NCBI GenBank assembly: GCA_013373425.1
Contig: JABXHW010000007.1
Coordinates: 67,429-128,428 of the forward strand
Direction: 5' to 3'
DNA: 61,000 bases
From: Flavobacteriia bacterium
GTDB lineage: Bacteria > Bacteroidota > Bacteroidia > Flavobacteriales > Schleiferiaceae
The notes beneath the pieces are model-generated. The model did not search any database. It was not told the origin of the DNA and was given only the letters and a program-made list of their open reading frames with translations. Below, in pieces: positions 34,718-43,663 of the stretch. The position numbers were made by a program, and so were the translations under genes. The number at the start of each line of letters is the position of its first letter. Within the stretch, counting starts at the first letter, position 1.

Positions 34718-36019
34718 TTATTCAGCGGTCGGTTTTTGCTTTCTCTTGCTAATCACAAGTAGGGAATAGAATGCAGCAAACCACATGATCCCCGCTTGTC
34801 GCTCTAACATAGATTCCGTGGTGAAGCTAACAGCGGCAAGGATGAGGAATCCGCTGGTGAGAACGTCGCCACTTCTGAGACTTTGAATGAGAGGAACGAA
34901 TACGATGACCAATATGGTAATAAAGCCTATAATGCCATGGGCCATCCATGATTGGAGATAGACGTTGTGCACGTTGTACTCCTTTTCGTAGAGTCGGTAT
35001 ACTTTCTCACCATCCCAGAAGACCGCCTCGCAATCCTGTAATTTTTCCTGTAGTGCTTTATCGGCTCCACCAGTACCGGTGCCCATCACCCAATGATCCT
35101 GAATCACTTCGGTGCCATATCTCCAAAGGAAAACTCGATGATTGGTTTGTTTGCGCTCCACCATTTCGTTGAAGGAACGGATTTCGTCATATGTTTCTAT
35201 AATTCTCCTTTGTGTGCCTGGCAAGAGCAAAAAGATTACTACCATCCCAGCGGTTACGAGCGTGCCAATCACTTTGGTTCTTCTGCCGATTCTTCCAGTA
35301 GTAAGACCTCGAATCGCTAGAGGAGCGAGCGCAAGCGGAATGGCCAGCCATTGGATTCGAACCGCAAGGAGAAGTTGCATAACCAAGAAAATAGCACCGT
35401 ATGTGAGAATTTCAATCTTCAATGTTTTCCTCATTCCAGCATTAAAGAAGAACCATCGATGCGCTAGGATAAGCAGCCCGAGCGTAAGGTACATGCTGAG
35501 GTAATGCTGAGGTACGAGCTCCCATTGTGAGAGGTGTTTGTAGAAGAAATGATGCGTGCTTCCATCTTCTAGATAGTTGGAAGTGGCTAGAAGGAGCAAC
35601 AAAACGGACGACAAGGCAAGAGAACGCACGAAGTAGAGCGTAACTCTTCGAATCATTTGATCATCTACCACGTTGAGCGCTGCAAGTCCGAGGGGCCAGG
35701 CCATCAAGGCAATTTGTACCTGCATGTCTGCGCCTCCCTCTTTGGGATAATCTGTGTAAATCAACCCTACTCCGACGATCACATAATAGAAGAGGATGGG
35801 CCAGAAGTAGCGACTTGCAATTAGGTTTTGGACATAGTCTCTGCGTAAGAAGAAGAGGAAAACCACCCCTAAGAGCATGATAAATAGGGAGATGGGAGGG
35901 AAGTCCCATTGGAAGGGGAGTAAAACGACGAAAGCTGCGAGCACGGCCTCGGTGGAGGCTGCACGCAGCTTGTCGTTATTCCTTATTTCTCTGAGCTTAT
36001 GGAGAAAGGATTTCTTCAT
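34718..36019 (-). CDS. O-antigen ligase / Wzy-type polymerase family protein
   Basis: 433 residues from the chosen ATG (MKKSFLHKLREI); an ATG five codons earlier also lies in frame. About ten to eleven transmembrane segments with one long periplasmic loop (about residues 280-350) before the last segments, containing NHRVFLWRYG, WVMGTGTGGAD and HNVYLQSWMAHG: the Wzy_C signature. Such proteins join or polymerise lipopolysaccharide sugars; which of the two cannot be told. Overlaps the 3' end of the S41 peptidase gene by 23 bp. Confidence 0.85.
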   Translation of the reverse strand: MKKSFLHKLREIRNNDKLRAASTEAVLAAFVVLLPFQWDFPPISLFIMLLGVVFLFFLRRDYVQNLIASRYFWPILFYYVIVGVGLIYTDYPKEGGADMQVQIALMAWPLGLAALNVVDDQMIRRVTLYFVRSLALSSVLLLLLATSNYLEDGSTHHFFYKHLSQWELVPQHYLSMYLTLGLLILAHRWFFFNAGMRKTLKIEILTYGAIFLVMQLLLAVRIQWLAIPLALAPLAIRGLTTGRIGRRTKVIGTLVTAGMVVIFLLLPGTQRRIIETYDEIRSFNEMVERKQTNHRVFLWRYGTEVIQDHWVMGTGTGGADKALQEKLQDCEAVFWDGEKVYRLYEKEYNVHNVYLQSWMAHGIIGFITILVIVFVPLIQSLRSGDVLTSGFLILAAVSFTTESMLERQAGIMWFAAFYSLLVISKRKQKPTAE

Positions 36020-37649
36020 ATGCTGTTGCATCATTCAAGATTCGAAGGGCTTCAGCAACATCTTCATCTTCTGAAATCATATACTGAATCTCTCCGCTTT
36101 CATAGTAGTAGCGGCCAACAATCTCTCTTTCGAGAACGGTTTTGATTTGATCTTTGAAAGCCATCAAGTCCTCTTCTTTGCGGCTTGCAAGCGCTGCTTC
36201 AAGCTGTGCAATTTCAGTGGCGATGTCTTCATTGTAGCCTTCGCGTTCTGCGGCATCGCGCATGCGGTCAAGCATCTTTTCGGTCTGTGTTTCGTATTCC
36301 AACTCCTTGTTGCTCAAGAACTGAACGAAGGCTGCATACTCTGCATCGGTAAGTTCGAACTCACGTGCTGAGGCAATCTCTGGACGGTTGTGCACGTATT
36401 CTGTAGCGTATTCGAAAAGGTGACCATTTACGAGTAGTGCGTAGAGAATACTGCTCATATCTTCAGTCTCAATATCCAAATCTGGGTCAACTCCACCACC
36501 ATCGAGCACGGTTCTACCGTTTGCTGTAGTGAATGAATTTCGCAAGCTATCTGGAATTCGAGCGATGGAGCCATCCTCATTTCGTTCTGCGTAGTTGATG
36601 GCTTGAATGCACCTTCCTGAAGGAGTGTAATATTTCGCGATGGTGATTTTCACTTGCGCGCCATAGCTCAAAGGCCTACTCTGTTGAACGAGCCCCTTCC
36701 CAAAGGAACGGTTGCCAATCACAACACCTCTGTCCAAATCTTGAATGGTGCCGGCTACAATCTCTGAGGCCGAAGCCGAACTCTGGTCGATGAGCACAGC
36801 AAGGGGCATTTCTGTATCGAAGGGTTCTCTCAATGTTCGGTACACATGATCAAGCTCTCTAATTCTTCCTCGAGTGCTCACCACTTCTTGTCCTTTGTCG
36901 ATGAACAAGTTTGAAACGTTGATGGCCTCAGCGAGCAAACCGCCAGGGTTACCACGTAAATCTAGGATGAGCGACTGCATGCCGTGATTCGTCTTCAAGT
37001 CTTCGATAGCTGCTGCAATTTCTGGCGAGGCTTTATCGGTGAAACTTCTCAGAACAACATATCCGGTGGTTTCATTAACCATTCCGTAGTAGGGCACGGA
37101 TTTAACTTGAATGTCTTCTCTGGTGAGGGTCACTTGACGGTCCTCTCCATAACGACGAATGGTAAGAATAGCGGAAGATCCAGGCGTTCCTTTGAGCAGA
37201 TCGCTCATGTCTCTGGTGCTTGCCCCTTTCATGTTTCTGCCGTCTACTGCTATGATTAGATCTCCCGATTTAAGCCCTGCTTTGTCGGCTGCAAATCCTT
37301 CGTAGGGCTGGTCGATTGCCACCCAATCTCCAATAACTCGGATGGTAGCGCCAATTCCGCCATACTGACCTGTTTGTTGGATGCGGAAATCTTCAACTTT
37401 GCTCTCAGGAATATAGACCGTGTAGGGGTCGAGGCCTTTGAGCATTTTGTTGATGGCGCCCGTCATCATATCGCTGGGCTCAGTCTCGTCCACGTAATAC
37501 ATGTTCACTTCGCGGAACAGGTTCGTGAAGATGTCGAGTTGTTTATTTATCTCGAAATAGTCGAGTCTCCAGGCTGAGAATACTCCGCCTACCAACACCA
37601 ACATTCCGATGAAAGCGAACTTTCTCGCTGTAGTTTTCAATAACCTCAT
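35997..37649 (-). CDS. S41-family C-terminal processing peptidase
   Basis: 550 residues: an N-terminal signal anchor (about 11-26), a leading helical part, a PDZ domain (about 92-175, with QYGGIGATIRVIG and GLKSGDLIIAVDGR), then the protease core. The serine lies in DQSSASASEI (about 288-297) and the lysine is K318 in FGKGLVQ; LRGNPGGLL is at about 231-239. It cleaves periplasmic proteins from the C-terminus. The last 140 residues form a helical tail ending close to GRYYYESGEIQYM. First of two genes with the O-antigen ligase family gene. Confidence 0.92.
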   Translation of the reverse strand: MRLLKTTARKFAFIGMLVLVGGVFSAWRLDYFEINKQLDIFTNLFREVNMYYVDETEPSDMMTGAINKMLKGLDPYTVYIPESKVEDFRIQQTGQYGGIGATIRVIGDWVAIDQPYEGFAADKAGLKSGDLIIAVDGRNMKGASTRDMSDLLKGTPGSSAILTIRRYGEDRQVTLTREDIQVKSVPYYGMVNETTGYVVLRSFTDKASPEIAAAIEDLKTNHGMQSLILDLRGNPGGLLAEAINVSNLFIDKGQEVVSTRGRIRELDHVYRTLREPFDTEMPLAVLIDQSSASASEIVAGTIQDLDRGVVIGNRSFGKGLVQQSRPLSYGAQVKITIAKYYTPSGRCIQAINYAERNEDGSIARIPDSLRNSFTTANGRTVLDGGGVDPDLDIETEDMSSILYALLVNGHLFEYATEYVHNRPEIASAREFELTDAEYAAFVQFLSNKELEYETQTEKMLDRMRDAAEREGYNEDIATEIAQLEAALASRKEEDLMAFKDQIKTVLEREIVGRYYYESGEIQYMISEDEDVAEALRILNDATAYEEILSP

Positions 37650-37728
37650 AATAGTGGGAGGAATTTCCGTTCAAGTGCAGGATTGAAAGATACGATTTTA
37701 ACGATAAATCTTGCCGCGTCGTATGTGA

Positions 37729-38103
37729 CTAGCCGAGTTTCTCCGACCACTTTTTGTGGGCCTTTGCGAGGGCTTTGTCGATATCTACCTTGTTCACTTT
37801 ATCGTTGCTGAGGTAAATCATCAAGAAAGCGTATTTCTTGCCATTCGCGGATGTGATGAATTCTGATTTCCCTTGGCGCCATGACTCACGCAAAACGCGC
37901 TTCATGCGGTTGCGATCGACCGCGAGTTTGAATTTGCGCTTACTTACGGCAAAGCCAATTTGATAGGGAACGTCCTCGGGCAGATCGACTTCCTTAAAGA
38001 TGAGCTTAATGGGAAACGCATTCACAGCTGATCCTTCTTTGATCAATTCTGTGAAGAGATTTCTATGGGTGAGTTTCTCCGATTTTGGAAACCTAGCGTT
38101 CAT
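37729..38103 (-). CDS. rnpA: Ribonuclease P protein component
   Basis: Protein subunit of RNase P, which removes 5' leaders from tRNA precursors. 124 residues: FPKSEKLTHRNLFTELIKEG at the N-terminus, the basic RNR-type motif AVDRNRMKRVLRESWRQ at about 78-94, and a C-terminal helix. The usual partner rpmH is not next to it here; its neighbours are hemD and a peptidase. A TACCTTTG box lies 5 nt upstream of the ATG. Confidence 0.93.
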   Translation of the reverse strand: MNARFPKSEKLTHRNLFTELIKEGSAVNAFPIKLIFKEVDLPEDVPYQIGFAVSKRKFKLAVDRNRMKRVLRESWRQGKSEFITSANGKKYAFLMIYLSNDKVNKVDIDKALAKAHKKWSEKLG

Positions 38104-38108
38104 GCCGC

Positions 38109-38116
38109 CAAAGGTA
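38109..38116 (-). promoter_or_regulatory. TACCTTTG promoter box, 5 nt from the rnpA ATG
   Basis: Perfect TAnnTTTG on the minus strand, ending 5 nt before the ATG at 38103. Confidence 0.5.
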
Positions 38117-38163
38117 ACGAGAAATAGATAGGACTGGAGGGGGAGTGGAGCTGGAGAAGGGGC

Positions 38164-38203
38164 AAAAAAAAATCCCGACTCGATGGTCGGGATTCTCTTT
38201 TTT
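38164..38203 (-). terminator. Rho-independent terminator of hemD
   Basis: Perfect 9-bp hairpin AATCCCGAC-tcgatg-GTCGGGATT (38171-38194), with a T run on the minus strand. It ends 7 bp before the hemD stop. Confidence 0.85.
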
Positions 38204-38948
38204 ACTTGTTCTGCACCTTGATGTATTCCTCGATGGCTTTCGTCATCGAAGGAGCATCCTTTGTCGGTGCGGGAATGTCGAGTCGAAGTCCGGCTTCATC
38301 CACCGCACGCGCAGTAGAAGTTCCGAAGGCAGCGATACGCGTATTGTTTTGTTCAAAATCTGGGAAGTTTTTCATGAGAGAACGAATACCCTCTGGTGAG
38401 AAGAATACCAAGATGTCGTAGTAAACATCCGCCAAGTCACTCAAGTCTGATGCTACCGTGTGATACAAGATGGCACGAGTGAAAGCGATTTTGTTTTCTT
38501 CGAGTGTAGTAGGAATCTCAGGCTTCAAGATGTCTGAAGAAGGAAGGAAGAAGTTTTCTCCTTTATTCTTCTTGAGCATAGGAATGAGGTCCTTGATAGT
38601 GCCGTTTCCGTAGTAGATTTTACGCTTGCGGTACACCACATACTTCTGCAAATAGTAGGCAATCGCTTCGGAGATACAGTAGTACTTCAAATCGTTGCTC
38701 ACAGAAATCCTCATCTCCTCACAAATACGGAAGAAGTGATCCACCGCATTCTTTGATGTGAAGATGATTGCATTGTGGTCCGCAGGATTGATTTTCTCCT
38801 TGCGAACATCCGCTGCTGGTACACCTTCCACATGAATGAATGGGCGAAAATCCACTTTCACTTTCTGCTTGGCAGCAAGAATCGAAAAGGGGTGGTTCTC
38901 CGTCTTTGGTTCAGGTTGCGACACCAAAATGGTCTTTACCTTCGTCAT
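38202..38948 (-). CDS. hemD: Uroporphyrinogen-III synthase
   Basis: Closes hydroxymethylbilane to uroporphyrinogen III in heme and siroheme synthesis. 248 residues. The family is divergent, but the pattern is recognisable: VKTILVSQPEP at the start, DHNAIIFTSKNAVDHFF (about 78-94), YYCISEAIAYYLQKY, FFLPSSDILKPEIPTTLEE, and DILVFFSPEGIRSLMKNF with the AAFGTSTARAVDEAG motif. Downstream of DUF4271, a pairing I know from many Bacteroidota. Confidence 0.9.
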   Translation of the reverse strand: MTKVKTILVSQPEPKTENHPFSILAAKQKVKVDFRPFIHVEGVPAADVRKEKINPADHNAIIFTSKNAVDHFFRICEEMRISVSNDLKYYCISEAIAYYLQKYVVYRKRKIYYGNGTIKDLIPMLKKNKGENFFLPSSDILKPEIPTTLEENKIAFTRAILYHTVASDLSDLADVYYDILVFFSPEGIRSLMKNFPDFEQNNTRIAAFGTSTARAVDEAGLRLDIPAPTKDAPSMTKAIEEYIKVQNK

Positions 38949-38988
38949 GTACGTGATGTGTTTCAGTTGTTTTATTTAGCGCTGGCTT

Positions 38989-39630
38989 TTAAACCAAAAG
39001 GAGGAATAGAATTATAGGTCCTATTTCCAAGCCGCAAAGGTACAAAAGATTGTGATAAGCTCGTAGGTGCGATTCTCTAAAGAGTGCTAAAATTAAGCGA
39101 CCTAACGACCATAAATAGAGAACGATAAGTGTTCCAGCGCCCACCCATGCTACAATCTGGCGGGGTTCCCCAGCATAGCTTAACCACCAAATAAAAGGGG
39201 TCATTAAAAAGGCTGACCAACGTAAAAATTGTGCTTTCTCCTGCCAAGCTGAACTGTAGGCGGTTTGGTCGAGGAAAACATAGCCTGCCAATTGATAGAT
39301 TGTTCCTTGCAAGGCAAGAAAAATTCCGATAATCAAAGCATAGCGAGCAAGAACTGCCCAGTCTGAAAAGACGAGTGTTTTTTCGCGAATCAACAAAAGA
39401 CTTAATGCAATGGCAATAATAGCCCAAACTTCTAGCAGGGTGTTGAAGACATCAAATTTGATCTCTACACGTCCTAAGGTTGGACTTCTAAACGGAGAGC
39501 GTATGACCGATCTGAACTGCTGAGGATACGTGATGCGCAACACACCCAATGTGAGAGTGCCAAAGGCGAGCAGCCAGAAAAGCCAAGTGGTAGGGGTCTG
39601 TACAGTGGGAATGGATTCCATCGATTCCAA
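38989..39630 (-). CDS. DUF4271 family membrane protein
   Basis: 213 residues with about six to seven transmembrane segments (TWLFWLLAFGTLTLGVLRI, VWAIIAIALSLLLI, RYALIIGIFLALQGTIYQLAGYVF, AFLMTPFIWWLSYAG, IVAWVGAGTLIVLYLWSLGRLI, ending IGPIILFLLLV). The length, the YxxxLYLCGLEIGPI ending and position before hemD fit DUF4271. Function unknown; likely coupled to heme supply or the inner membrane. Confidence 0.85.
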   Translation of the reverse strand: MESMESIPTVQTPTTWLFWLLAFGTLTLGVLRITYPQQFRSVIRSPFRSPTLGRVEIKFDVFNTLLEVWAIIAIALSLLLIREKTLVFSDWAVLARYALIIGIFLALQGTIYQLAGYVFLDQTAYSSAWQEKAQFLRWSAFLMTPFIWWLSYAGEPRQIVAWVGAGTLIVLYLWSLGRLILALFRESHLRAYHNLLYLCGLEIGPIILFLLLV

Positions 39631-39650
39631 AAATAGGCATACGATGGTTA

Positions 39651-39687
39651 CTAAAAAGAAAAAGTCCCCGCCAAATGACGGGAACTC
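39651..39687 (-). terminator. Rho-independent terminator of the choice-of-anchor V gene
   Basis: On the minus strand AGTTCCCG-loop-CGGGGACT (39663-39686), then TTTTTCTTTTT. Confidence 0.8.
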
Positions 39688-39707
39688 AAGTGTGAAGCGA
39701 AAGTTCG

Positions 39708-40538
39708 TTAGCGAACTGTGAACCGCTCCGTGTAAACGTTATTACCTGCAGTCATGTGCATGGTGTAAACACCTCTCGCAAGGTTCACTAGAGGTACGCG
39801 TATAGTGTGCTCTCCAGTGCCATGCTGCCCCATGTTTTCACTTGCGACTACTTTACCGTTCATGTCGATAATGCTGTAAGTCAGCTCTGCAGACTCAGGA
39901 AGGCTGAAGCGCATTGAGGTGAAATCTGTTGCTGGATTTGGGAACAAAGCCAATTCATTCAAGCTGTTTTCTTCAAGTGAAACACCTGAAGCCTTAGACA
40001 ATGATAGGCTGTTGGTTACCACTACGTCTCCTGAAGTGCTGCCGTTTCCATTGGTGAAGTTCATGCTGACATAAATGGTAGTTCCATCTACAGCCGAACC
40101 ACTATTCCAGTTGAGGTCCCAAGAATTTTGCCCATTCGTGGCAGATAGACTGGTAGAACGATGTGTTGCAAAATTGCTGCTCACTTGGGTTCTGCTATCT
40201 GCAGTTGTCAATGTACCCATGTGGTTTCCAGATGCATCTTCTACGCTAGCTGCGAATCCAATTCTTGTACCTACGCCACCATTGGCGTCGCCTGAGATGG
40301 TAATCGTGTAATCTGTGTTCTCTTGGAATCCGCTTGCCGGAATGTCGGTGCTAATGGTGATTGCCTCTGAAGACTGTGAAGGTCCAGAGTGACAACCTGA
40401 AGCTTGACATGTGCGGTTGTTCGAGGCTGGACTGCCTGATCTGCCCGTAGGTGATCCACCTGAGCTAGTCACTGCTGTTTGAGATAATCCGAAAATGGCA
40501 AAGCTGATTAAGAGTAAAACGGGTAAACTTCTTTTCAT
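39708..40538 (-). CDS. Choice-of-anchor V domain protein with T9SS sorting domain
   Basis: 276 residues: signal peptide 1-19, a choice-of-anchor V (reeler-like) domain of about 140 residues, and a type A sorting domain from about 200 (LFPNPATDFTSM, SIIDMNGKVVASE, GVYTMHMTAGNN). Near the start is SGGSPTGRSGSPAS...CQASGCHSG: a CxxxCH motif in the place where these proteins usually carry a CxxCH-like site, so c-type heme attachment is possible but unproven. Exported by T9SS; likely surface-attached. Confidence 0.85.
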   Translation of the reverse strand: MKRSLPVLLLISFAIFGLSQTAVTSSGGSPTGRSGSPASNNRTCQASGCHSGPSQSSEAITISTDIPASGFQENTDYTITISGDANGGVGTRIGFAASVEDASGNHMGTLTTADSRTQVSSNFATHRSTSLSATNGQNSWDLNWNSGSAVDGTTIYVSMNFTNGNGSTSGDVVVTNSLSLSKASGVSLEENSLNELALFPNPATDFTSMRFSLPESAELTYSIIDMNGKVVASENMGQHGTGEHTIRVPLVNLARGVYTMHMTAGNNVYTERFTVR

Positions 40539-40589
40539 GTACGTTTCTTTTGTGCGTTGAATATAGGTACGGAAATCAGAACATTTTGG

Positions 40590-40619
40590 TTGCTCTTGGT
40601 AAACGAACTATTACATTTG
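40590..40619 (+). promoter_or_regulatory. Bacteroidota-type promoter of the acyl-CoA dehydrogenase gene
   Basis: TTG (40590-40592), exactly 19 bp, TACATTTG (40612-40619), 19 nt before the ATG at 40639. Full match to the -33/-7 architecture. Confidence 0.65.
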
Positions 40620-40638
40620 TCGTTCAAAATGTAACACG

Positions 40639-41817
40639 ATGGCTCAAGACTTGTTTCAATCTCCGGATTACTACAACATAGATGACCTTCTCACAGAAGA
40701 GCACAAACTCGTTCGTCAGGCAACGAGAGACTGGGTGAAACGCGATGTTTCTCCTATCATTGAAGACTATGCCCAGAAGGCAGAATTTCCAAAGCAACTC
40801 ATCAAGGGCCTTGCAGAAGTGGGTGCATTCGGACCGTATATTCCTGAAGAGTATGGCGGGCCAGGTCTCGATCAAATCTCTTATGGTTTGATGATGCAAG
40901 AAATCGAGCGCGGCGATTCTGGTGTTCGTTCAACCTGCTCAGTTCAGTCGTCACTTGTGATGTATCCCATCTACGCTTACGGCAACGAAGAGCAACGCAA
41001 AAAATATCTTCCAAAACTCGCTTCAGGTGAATTCCTAGGAAGTTTCGGTCTTACTGAACCAAACTTCGGGTCGAATCCAGGTGGTATGGTGACCAACTTC
41101 AAGGATATGGGTGACCACTACCTCCTCAACGGAGCGAAAATGTGGATTTCCAACGCACCTTTCTGCGATGTAGCAGTTGTTTGGGCCAAGAATGAAGAAG
41201 GCCGCATCCACGGTTTGATCGTCGAGAGAGGCATGGAGGGCTTCACAACTCCAGAAACACACAACAAGTGGAGCTTGCGCGCAAGTGCTACAGGTGAACT
41301 TGTTTTCGATAACGTGAAAGTTCCAAAGGAGAATCTACTTCCAAATAAATCAGGTCTAGGTGCGCCTTTGGGCTGTTTGGACAGTGCACGTTTCGGAATC
41401 GCTTGGGGCGCTATCGGTGCAGCTATGGATTGCTACGACACCGCACTTCGATATTCCAAAGAGCGTATCCAATTCGGTAAGCCTATCGCAGGTTTCCAGC
41501 TTCAGCAAAAGAAGTTGGCTGAGATGATCACTGAGATCACTAAAGCACAGCTCTTGGCTTGGCGCCTTGGCGTTTTGAAGAATGAGGGAAGAGCAACAAG
41601 TGCTCAAATCTCTATGGCAAAACGTAACAACGTGGAGATGGCAATCAAGATCGCTCGCGAAGCTCGTCAGATTCTTGGTGGAATGGGTATCTCAGGCGAC
41701 TATAGCATCATGCGCCACATGATGAACTTGGAATCTGTGATTACCTATGAAGGAACACACGATATCCACTTGCTCATTACCGGTCTAGATATCACAGGAG
41801 AGAACGCTTTCAAATAA
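40639..41817 (+). CDS. Acyl-CoA dehydrogenase, glutaryl-CoA dehydrogenase-like
   Basis: FAD enzyme oxidising an acyl-CoA; similar proteins act on glutaryl-CoA in lysine/tryptophan breakdown. 392 residues, normal length. Elements: GAFGPYIPEEYGGPGLD, GSFGLTEPNFGSNPGGM (FAD/substrate), MWISNAPFCD, GLVCLDSARFGIAWGAIGAA-like segment, RIQFGKPIAGFQLQQ, QILGGMGISGDY, and the catalytic glutamate E371 in YEGTHDIH, the form typical of glutaryl-CoA dehydrogenases. It stands alone between its own promoter and terminator; no other lysine-degradation gene is nearby. Confidence 0.9.
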   Translation: MAQDLFQSPDYYNIDDLLTEEHKLVRQATRDWVKRDVSPIIEDYAQKAEFPKQLIKGLAEVGAFGPYIPEEYGGPGLDQISYGLMMQEIERGDSGVRSTCSVQSSLVMYPIYAYGNEEQRKKYLPKLASGEFLGSFGLTEPNFGSNPGGMVTNFKDMGDHYLLNGAKMWISNAPFCDVAVVWAKNEEGRIHGLIVERGMEGFTTPETHNKWSLRASATGELVFDNVKVPKENLLPNKSGLGAPLGCLDSARFGIAWGAIGAAMDCYDTALRYSKERIQFGKPIAGFQLQQKKLAEMITEITKAQLLAWRLGVLKNEGRATSAQISMAKRNNVEMAIKIAREARQILGGMGISGDYSIMRHMMNLESVITYEGTHDIHLLITGLDITGENAFK

Positions 41818-41841
41818 GCTAGATGCTCTTCAGTATATAAA

Positions 41842-41877
41842 GTCCCTCTCCGTTCTGCGGAGGGGGATTTTTATTTT
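41842..41877 (+). terminator. Rho-independent terminator
   Basis: 9-bp stem CCCTCTCCG-ttctg-CGGAGGGGG (one G-T pair) with ATTTTTATTTT after it, ending inside the last codons of the convergent DUF962 gene. Confidence 0.85.
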
Positions 41878-42191
41878 CTCCCGTCGAAGCCAATCTGACG
41901 AGTGAGTAATTGCCAGAACATGATAAAGTCGCTGCCTAATGAATAACCAGGGTATTTGAACGTGGCAGGCTTGTTCTTCTCAAAAAAGAAATGCCCTACC
42001 CACGCGAAGCCGTATCCGATGAATGGAACGGCTATAAGGAAACTCCAGTTCAAAGTAATCAGGAAGGTGAGAAAGGAGACGAGGAGTAATGCTGTGCCTA
42101 CAAAGTGCAATAGACGCGTCATTGGCAATTTATGCTCTGTGAGGTAGTAGGGGTAGAACTCAGAAATGCTTTTGTATTCTTTGTCGCTCAT
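41871..42191 (-). CDS. DUF962 / Mpo1-like protein
   Basis: 106 residues with the family pattern: FYPYYLTEHKLPMTRLLHFVGTALLL at the start (conserved His that bind iron in Mpo1), WSFLIAVPFIGYGFAWVGHFFFEKNKPATF in the middle, then YSLGSDFIMFWQLL. Two hydrophobic segments. Yeast Mpo1 is a dioxygenase for 2-hydroxy fatty acids; a similar role here is inference. Last of a minus-strand run after the M20 gene (17 bp gap). Confidence 0.88.
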   Translation of the reverse strand: MSDKEYKSISEFYPYYLTEHKLPMTRLLHFVGTALLLVSFLTFLITLNWSFLIAVPFIGYGFAWVGHFFFEKNKPATFKYPGYSLGSDFIMFWQLLTRQIGFDGRK

Positions 42192-42208
42192 CTTCTTTGA
42201 TTTTTATC

Positions 42209-43663
42209 TCATGGTTGAGACATCAGGTTTCTATAAAACTCAACGCCCTTTTCAAAGTTCGCTCGACTGATTCGCTCATTCATTCCGTGAAGGCGGGCGA
42301 GGTCGTCGGATTCGAATACAAAGGGGTAAAAGCGATATACCTGATCCGTGACATTATACATGTGTCGTCCGTCCGTGGCACCTATCACCAAGTAAGGGGC
42401 TACAATCAGTTGTTCCTCCGCAAATGTGGCACGAGCTACAGAACCAATTCTTTCAAAAGCCTCAGATTGATAAGAGGAAACCGGTGACGGATCGATAGCG
42501 AGGTCGTACACTTCTACATCCACAGGCAATCCCTCTAGCGCTGCTCGGTAATGATTCAATACATCCTCGGTAGTATGGCCCGGAAGGATTCTGGAATTGC
42601 AAGTCAGTACAGCCGTTTCTGGAATTACGTTGTCTTTCACTCCCGCCCGAATAATGGTCGGTGACCAGGTGGTTCGAACCAAAGCTGCTCCAGAAGGGGT
42701 CTTCATGTAGGTTTTCAATATCACATCTTCCAATAACCATCGATTGGCGGCTGCAGTTTTCAAAGAGAAGCTAGAATAGGGGGCGATGTATTGGAGAAAA
42801 CCTTCCATTGGGCCGTCCAAACTCGGAGGGAATGGACTTTTATTCAAAGCTTGAATAGCTTCTGAAAGTACGGTGATGGAATTAGTGTCTCTCGGCATGG
42901 AGCTATGTCCGCCCTCATAATTAGCGCGAATAGTAACACTGATGTAACCCTTCTCGGCAATGCCAATCAATCCAACAGGAGGCTCGATCCCTGGAATTAT
43001 CCCCTTGGAAATGATTCCACCTTCATCGAGAACCCAATCGAATTTTATCCCCTTTTCCTCGAACCACGCTGAAGCCAGTTCAGCGCCGTTGGCACCACCT
43101 ATTTCTTCATCCTGACCGAAACAGAACCAATAGTCCTGTGCGGGAGTGAAATTTTTGGAGCAAAGAGATTCAGCTGCTTCAAGAAGAGCAATCATCGAAC
43201 CTTTGTCATCCAATGCACCTCGACCATACAGGTAGTCGTCCACAATTTGGCCATCGAAGGCTCCTGCAACCCATTCGTTTTCGGTACTCGCATCCACCGG
43301 CACAACGTCTTGATGGGCCATAAAGAGAATGGGCTTCTCACTGGAAGCGCCAGACCATTTAATGATGTACGTGTGTGTGCTTACGGTGTCCACTTCAACG
43401 CTACGGAAGAAATTGGGGTAAGTGACTCTCATCCAGCTTCCCAAAGTGTCGAAGGCCTGTTTGTCCATCATCGCTGGATGGTGACTGATGGTCTTGAAAC
43501 GCAAGGCTTCACTTAAGTGTTCCAAGGCGAGAGGATCTACCTCTCCCACGGCAGTGACTTCCGCTAGTTCGGGCTGGAAATCGGCAATGGTGAAGGTTCT
43601 AAACAGAACAATCGTCACCAGTACGATGACGATTGTTCCAGAGAAAATGAAAAGTTTCTTCAT
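42209..43663 (-). CDS. M20-family metallopeptidase, PM20D1/carboxypeptidase S-like
   Basis: 484 residues with an N-terminal membrane anchor (about 4-22). Dinuclear zinc site: MAHQDVVPVD (H), GRGALDDKGSM (bridging D), GQDEEIGG (catalytic Glu and ligand Glu), and a late His (GATDGRHMY). The domain arrangement matches the PM20D1/CPS branch that hydrolyses N-acyl amino acids or dipeptides. Being membrane anchored, it probably faces the periplasm. Its ATG overlaps the TGA of a 53-codon frame (ATGA). Confidence 0.9.
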   Translation of the reverse strand: MKKLFIFSGTIVIVLVTIVLFRTFTIADFQPELAEVTAVGEVDPLALEHLSEALRFKTISHHPAMMDKQAFDTLGSWMRVTYPNFFRSVEVDTVSTHTYIIKWSGASSEKPILFMAHQDVVPVDASTENEWVAGAFDGQIVDDYLYGRGALDDKGSMIALLEAAESLCSKNFTPAQDYWFCFGQDEEIGGANGAELASAWFEEKGIKFDWVLDEGGIISKGIIPGIEPPVGLIGIAEKGYISVTIRANYEGGHSSMPRDTNSITVLSEAIQALNKSPFPPSLDGPMEGFLQYIAPYSSFSLKTAAANRWLLEDVILKTYMKTPSGAALVRTTWSPTIIRAGVKDNVIPETAVLTCNSRILPGHTTEDVLNHYRAALEGLPVDVEVYDLAIDPSPVSSYQSEAFERIGSVARATFAEEQLIVAPYLVIGATDGRHMYNVTDQVYRFYPFVFESDDLARLHGMNERISRANFEKGVEFYRNLMSQP

